From an uncultured Coriobacteriales bacterium (GTDB taxonomy: Bacteria > Actinomycetota > Coriobacteriia > Coriobacteriales > Atopobiaceae), in the NCBI GenBank assembly GCA_946530775.1, contig CAMNAH010000030.1, positions 1 to 9,072 on the forward strand: a stretch of 9,072 nucleotides of DNA, written 5' to 3'. Numbering within the stretch: the stretch's first letter is position 1; each line of letters begins with the position of its first letter. The notes below the pieces were generated by a model. The model searched no databases. It saw only the letters and a program-made list of their open reading frames with translations, and was not told the DNA's origin. A program made the position numbers and the translations under genes. Of the stretch, positions 5,633 to 9,072 are shown in pieces.

Positions 5633-6562
5633 CTAATAGGCGTCGAGCACAGCCTGCAGCTGCGCGCGGCTCTCGATGCCTGTCGAGGCGCCGTCGTGCT
5701 GGATGCAGATCGAAGCCGCAGCGTTGGCATACCGACAGCATTCGCGATGATCGCGCCCCTCGAGAAGCCCGCAGATGAAGCCCGCGCAGAAGTTGTCGCC
5801 CGCGCCCGTGGTGTCGAGCGGCTCTACCAAGTGCGGCGCCACGGTGAAGCACTCGTCTGTGCTCTTGAAGAAGCATCCCAGCCGCCCGATCTTGATGACC
5901 ACGTGGCGCATGCCGGTCGCGAGCAGGGCATCTGCCATGGCCTCGGGCTCGGTCTCGTCCGTGAGCAGCCCCGCCTCGTAGTCGTTGGGGAAGAAGTAGT
6001 CCACGTAGGGCCACACCTCGGCATAGTCCGCCAGCGTGCCCTTGGCCTTGTCGTAAGTCACATCGGCCACCACGATGGAGCCCTGCTCGTGCGCCGCGCG
6101 GGCGATGGCGAGCGCACGGGCGGGGTCGGTATAGGGCTGCGAGTACAGCGATGCGAGCGTCACCACGCGCGCACCCGCGATCTTCGCAGGGTCGGGATCG
6201 AAGTCGAGCGCAAAGTTGACCTTCTCGGCGGAGATGAACACGCGCTCGGCATTGGCCAGCACCACGGGAACGCAGATGAAGGTCGTGGTGCCGGGACGCT
6301 GCTCGCAGAGGCTGTGGTCCACGCCCGCATCGTCGAGCAGCATCGCGAGCGCCTTGGCGCCGTTATCGTCTGAAAGCGCGGTGTAGAGCTTGGTATTGAC
6401 GCCCAGCTTGGTAAGCACGACCGCCTCGTTCACCGCGTCGCCGCCGAGGTTCATGCCGATACGCTTGACGCGGCTGTGCTCGTGCGCCTCATCGATGCCC
6501 GCAAGCCCGCGCACCGGAATGTCGAGCACGCTCATGCCCGTGCAGATAACAGAATCGCCCAT
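5633..6562 (-). CDS. PfkB/ribokinase-family carbohydrate kinase
   Basis: The 309-residue product has the ribokinase fold signatures: GGDAVNEAVVLTKLG (40-54) near the N-terminus, which lines the sugar site, and DTTGAGDNFCAGF (250-262) near the C-terminus, with the GAGD anion hole and Asp256 as catalytic base. FPNDYEAGLL (191-200) is the typical N-D/E-E metal and phosphate region. It phosphorylates a sugar or nucleoside with ATP in the cytosol; the signatures do not tell ribose, fructose, 2-keto-3-deoxygluconate or nucleoside apart. The frame is open 29 codons further up, but ATG 6562 is preferred: GGAGAGGAG lies directly upstream and MGDSVICTGMSVLDI is a normal family start, whereas the upstream extension is Arg-rich and unrelated. 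It is divergent from the dipeptidase gene. The downstream HTH gene is on the same strand but has its own promoter-like gap. Confidence 0.9.
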   Translation of the reverse strand: MGDSVICTGMSVLDIPVRGLAGIDEAHEHSRVKRIGMNLGGDAVNEAVVLTKLGVNTKLYTALSDDNGAKALAMLLDDAGVDHSLCEQRPGTTTFICVPVVLANAERVFISAEKVNFALDFDPDPAKIAGARVVTLASLYSQPYTDPARALAIARAAHEQGSIVVADVTYDKAKGTLADYAEVWPYVDYFFPNDYEAGLLTDETEPEAMADALLATGMRHVVIKIGRLGCFFKSTDECFTVAPHLVEPLDTTGAGDNFCAGFICGLLEGRDHRECCRYANAAASICIQHDGASTGIESRAQLQAVLDAY

Positions 6563-6666
6563 GGCAGCTCCTCTCCGCTTTCCGTGTAAGCACAGCATAC
6601 CGCAGCGGGGAGCCCGCTCCGATGGCGTACCATTGAGCGCGTCGAGCAAACCGCAAAGGAGGCACC
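6563..6666. promoter_or_regulatory. Divergent promoter region between sugar kinase and dipeptidase genes
   Basis: This 104-bp gap must hold the start signals of both genes. For the kinase, a -10-like TATGCT lies on the - strand at 6594-6599, ahead of the ribosome binding site, without a convincing -35. For the dipeptidase, AAAGGAGG (6655-6662) is an almost ideal Shine-Dalgarno sequence four bases before ATG 6667; no clear -10/-35 pair is seen. AGCGGG (6604-6609) and CCCGCT (6613-6618) form a short inverted repeat in the middle that might be an operator. Confidence 0.4.
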
Positions 6667-8145
6667 ATGCCCTGCACCACCATCCTGGTAGGAAAGAACG
6701 CCAGCTACGACGGGTCGACCATCGTCGCCCGCAACGAGGATTCGCCCAACGGCACCTTCGAGCCCAAGCGCTTCACGGTGGTCGATCCCACCGCCAAGCC
6801 GCGCACCTACACGAGCGTGATCAGCCACGTCGAGGTTCCCCTGCCCGAGGGCGGCGTGCGCTACACGGCGCTTCCCAACGCCATCCTCAAAGAGGGCCTC
6901 TGGGAGGAGGCGGGCTTCTCGGCACGCGACGTGGCGATGAGCGCCACCGAGACCCTCACCAGCAACGAGCGCGTGCTGGGCGCCGACCCGCTGGTGGCCT
7001 ACGACGCCGCAACCGGCACGCCCGGCGGCATCGGCGAGGAGGACATGGTCACGCTGGTGCTCCCCTACATGGAAAGCGCCCGCGACGGCGTGGCTCGCAT
7101 GGGCGAGCTGCTCGAGCGGTACGGTACCTACGAGATGAACGGCATCGCCTTCCAGGATGCCGACGAGATCTGGTGGATGGAGACGATCGGCGGCCACCAC
7201 TGGATCGCCCGCCGCGTGCCCGACGATGCCTACGTGACCATGCCCAACCAGCTGGGTATCGACCGCTTCGACCTTGCGGACGCCGAGGGTGCGCAGACCG
7301 AGTTCATGGCCTCCGCAGACCTGCGCGCCTGGATGGCCGAGAACCACCTCGATCTCACGCTGGGCGGCGACGGCAACGAGTTCAACCCGCGCGAGGCCTT
7401 CGGCAGCGCAAGCGATTCCGACCATGTGTACAACACGCCGCGCGCCTGGGCCATCCAGCGCTTCCTCAACCCCTACAGCAACACCTGGGACGGCCCGGAT
7501 GCGGACTTCCGCCCCGAGGATGACGATATCCCCTGGTGCCGCGTGCCCGAGCGCAAGGTGACCATCGAGGACATCAAGTACGCGCTGTCGCTGCACTACC
7601 AGGGCACGCCGTACGATCCCTACGGCGTCAAGGGCGACGAGCATACCCGCGGCATCTACCGCCCCATCGGCATCAACCGCAACAGCCAGCTCGCCGTGCT
7701 GCAGCTGCGCCCATACGGCGCCAAGGCCACACGCCCGCTCGTGTGGGTGGCCTTCGGCAGCAACCCGTTCAACGCGCTCGTGCCGTTCTACTCGAGCGTC
7801 ACGAAGACGCCGGCGTATCTCGACAACACCACCGCGCAGGTCACGACCGAGAGCTTCTACTGGGCCAACCGCATCATCGCCGGCCTCGCCGATCCGCACT
7901 TCGGGGCATGCGCGCCGCACATCGAGCGCTATCAGATGGCCGTGGGCGCCAAGGCCCGCGCGATCATCGCCGCGACCGACCGCGAGCTCGCCGCGAGCGC
8001 GGACGCCGATGCAACCGAGAAGCTCGAAGCCGCCAACCAGGCTATCGCCGATATGCTGCGCACCGAGACCGACAAGGTGCTCGACCACGTGCTCTTCGAG
8101 TCGAGCATGCTCATGAAGAACGGGTTCTCGCGCTCGGACGGCTAG
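6667..8145 (+). CDS. pepD: C69-family dipeptidase (PepD-like)
   Basis: The 492-residue product is a full-length peptidase of MEROPS family C69 (PF03577), cytosolic N-terminal-nucleophile enzymes that split a broad range of dipeptides. The start MPCTTILVGKNASYDGSTIV then ARNED is diagnostic: Cys3 is the expected nucleophile once the first residues are removed, and RNED (22-25) belongs to the active-site region. EIWWMETIGGHHW (167-179) is the second hallmark block. No signal peptide or sortase motif is present, so it differs from the secreted, surface-anchored members. The C-terminal 60 residues are helical and charged, as usual. It is monocistronic: it diverges from the sugar kinase and is followed by a strong terminator. 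It probably supplies amino acids from imported peptides. Confidence 0.95.
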   Translation: MPCTTILVGKNASYDGSTIVARNEDSPNGTFEPKRFTVVDPTAKPRTYTSVISHVEVPLPEGGVRYTALPNAILKEGLWEEAGFSARDVAMSATETLTSNERVLGADPLVAYDAATGTPGGIGEEDMVTLVLPYMESARDGVARMGELLERYGTYEMNGIAFQDADEIWWMETIGGHHWIARRVPDDAYVTMPNQLGIDRFDLADAEGAQTEFMASADLRAWMAENHLDLTLGGDGNEFNPREAFGSASDSDHVYNTPRAWAIQRFLNPYSNTWDGPDADFRPEDDDIPWCRVPERKVTIEDIKYALSLHYQGTPYDPYGVKGDEHTRGIYRPIGINRNSQLAVLQLRPYGAKATRPLVWVAFGSNPFNALVPFYSSVTKTPAYLDNTTAQVTTESFYWANRIIAGLADPHFGACAPHIERYQMAVGAKARAIIAATDRELAASADADATEKLEAANQAIADMLRTETDKVLDHVLFESSMLMKNGFSRSDG

Positions 8146-8171
8146 ACCCCGAAGAAAGGATGCTCTTAAGC

Positions 8172-8200
8172 CGGAGGGGGCGGTTCTGCCGCCCCCTCCG
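8172..8200. terminator. Strong bidirectional terminator between dipeptidase and GH2 genes
   Basis: CGGAGGGGGCGG (8172-8183) and CCGCCCCCTCCG (8189-8200) form a perfect 12-bp stem with a TTCTG loop, followed on the + strand by TTCTGCTT. It lies 27 bases after the dipeptidase stop and 7 bases beyond the stop of the convergent GH2 gene, so it probably serves both. Confidence 0.85.
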
Positions 8201-8206
8201 TTCTGC

Positions 8207-9072
8207 TTACAGGATGATCGACGCCTCGAGGCCCGCATCCGCCGTCGCGCGAACCGTGCAGGCGCCCGGATCGTCCACGCGCACCGCGGCGAGCGCACGC
8301 CCGTTGCGCGTGGGATACGTGCCGCCCAGGTAGCTGAGCTCGCTCTTCTGCGCAGCGCTGCCAAAGGCGAGAAGCTCGCCGCCCTCCACCGTCACCGTGA
8401 CGGGGCGGTCGGCGTTGCCCTCGGGCACACCGCCGCGGCCGAGCACCACGTCGATGAAGGCGATATCGCCGGGCTTGAGCGCATCGCTGCCCTCGCGCGT
8501 GAGGAAGAGCTCGAGCGGGCCCTGCGCCGTGGAGAGCTCCGCACGGGAAAGCTCGGTGCCGTTGCTCGTGCAGGCAATCGCCGTGAGCGTGCCGGGCTGG
8601 TAGCACACCGAGAAATCGGCGTGGTTGTCGTGCGTGCGCTTGGTCCAGATGTGGCGCCCGTCCTGGTAGAGCTTGACGATAGGCGCCTTGGTGTAGACCT
8701 CGACGGTGGTCTTGACGCCCTCGCAGCCCAGCCATGTCCAGCTGGGGATGGAGTTGGTGCCGCGCCACGGCGCCGTGACGGGGTTGGGCAGGTTGCAGGG
8801 GCGCACGTAGATGAGGGGTTTGTCGCCCACTACCGGCGCATCCCAGGTAACGGCCGCCATCGCGGCCTCGCCGTTGGGATCGCCGATCAAATCGAGCGCG
8901 CCGCTGTCCGCGGCGATCCACGGATAGGGCTTGATCATGGGCTCGGGATCCTCGGACCAACCCGCAAGGCTCACCTCGCCCAGGTAGTCGAGCGCCGTCC
9001 ACATGAAGTCGCCCAGAAGGCGCGGGTACTTCTCGACCATGCGCCAGTTCTTGGCGATGTCGTAGCACATGG
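8207..9072 (-). CDS. Glycoside hydrolase family 2 protein (beta-galactosidase-like), C-terminal part
   Basis: The frame is open from the window edge to TAA at 8207-8209, giving at least 287 residues. RLLGDFMWTALDYLGEVSLA (visible residues 17-36) is the end of the GH2 (beta/alpha)8 barrel, where the W-T-x-x-D-Y-L-G-E block lines the sugar pocket. After a loop (PYPWIAADSGALDLIGDPNG) comes a DUF4982-like beta domain (about 115-175, with VEVYTKAPIVKLYQDGRHIW) and a final Ig-like domain (about 185-287, with PGDIAFIDVVL and ALAAVRVDDPGACTV). This layout is that of the longer GH2 beta-galactosidases and beta-glucuronidases of gut bacteria. The catalytic glutamates and N-terminal jelly-roll domain are outside the window, so substrate and signal peptide cannot be judged. 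The ATG at 9070 is internal to the family alignment and not the real start. Confidence 0.88.
   Translation of the reverse strand, partial: MCYDIAKNWRMVEKYPRLLGDFMWTALDYLGEVSLAGWSEDPEPMIKPYPWIAADSGALDLIGDPNGEAAMAAVTWDAPVVGDKPLIYVRPCNLPNPVTAPWRGTNSIPSWTWLGCEGVKTTVEVYTKAPIVKLYQDGRHIWTKRTHDNHADFSVCYQPGTLTAIACTSNGTELSRAELSTAQGPLELFLTREGSDALKPGDIAFIDVVLGRGGVPEGNADRPVTVTVEGGELLAFGSAAQKSELSYLGGTYPTRNGRALAAVRVDDPGACTVRATADAGLEASIIL

Noticed and set aside
6563..6649. 29-codon N-terminal extension of the sugar kinase
   Set aside because: The extension is Arg-rich with no family match, while ATG 6562 has an excellent ribosome binding site and a normal PfkB start; the extension also covers the divergent promoter region.
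8151..8170. Small open frame starting at ATG 8160 behind AAAGGA
   Set aside because: The Shine-Dalgarno-like bases directly touch the ATG with no spacing, and the frame runs straight through the terminator hairpin into antisense of the GH2 gene.
6532..8364. A 610-codon open frame on the - strand over the dipeptidase gene
   Set aside because: It is antisense to a certain C69 dipeptidase and has the His/Val/Gly/Ala-rich composition of a shadow frame; no family resemblance is visible.

Overview
The window is a compact, high-GC bacterial chromosome segment carrying nine protein genes. Dense packing, the Cys-dependent dipeptidase, a GH2 glycosidase, PPK2-type polyphosphate metabolism and strong GC bias at codon third positions would all fit an anaerobic gut actinobacterium of the Coriobacteriia (Collinsella-like). 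That assignment is an inference from overall character; there is no rRNA or other marker here to prove it.

Layout from left to right. On the + strand: the C-terminus of a PPK2-family polyphosphate phosphotransferase (1-290), a hairpin terminator, then a two-gene unit of a membrane-anchored zinc-ribbon protein (374-1198) and a Nudix hydrolase (1208-1726). Next comes a 289-bp repeat element (1726-2014) lying exactly between convergent stop codons. On the - strand, reading from 5537 down to 2013: a regulator-like protein with two N-terminal helix-turn-helix segments, a 470-residue protein of unknown function, and the 16S rRNA methyltransferase RsmJ; gaps of 9-10 bp suggest one transcript. A PfkB-family sugar kinase (5633-6562, -) lies upstream and is separated from this unit by a 95-bp promoter-like gap. 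It diverges from a C69 dipeptidase on the + strand (6667-8145). The dipeptidase converges, over a shared 12-bp-stem terminator, on the C-terminal part of a GH2 glycosidase (8207-9072, -) that runs off the window.

Most genes are housekeeping or catabolic: polyphosphate-nucleotide exchange, nucleotide or isoprenoid-type Nudix hydrolysis, rRNA methylation, sugar phosphorylation, dipeptide hydrolysis and beta-glycoside hydrolysis. The parts not explained by known pathways are (1) the repeat element, with a nested set of TGRGAC/GTCYCA hairpins inside near-identical inverted ends, and (2) the pair formed by the dual-HTH protein and the 470-residue orphan, which has a glycine-rich core, a Gln-rich helical stretch and a conserved-looking C-terminal cap. 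There is no rRNA, tRNA, CRISPR array, integrase or transposase gene. No gene-free stretch exceeds 300 bases; the longest, 1727-2012, is filled by the repeat element.
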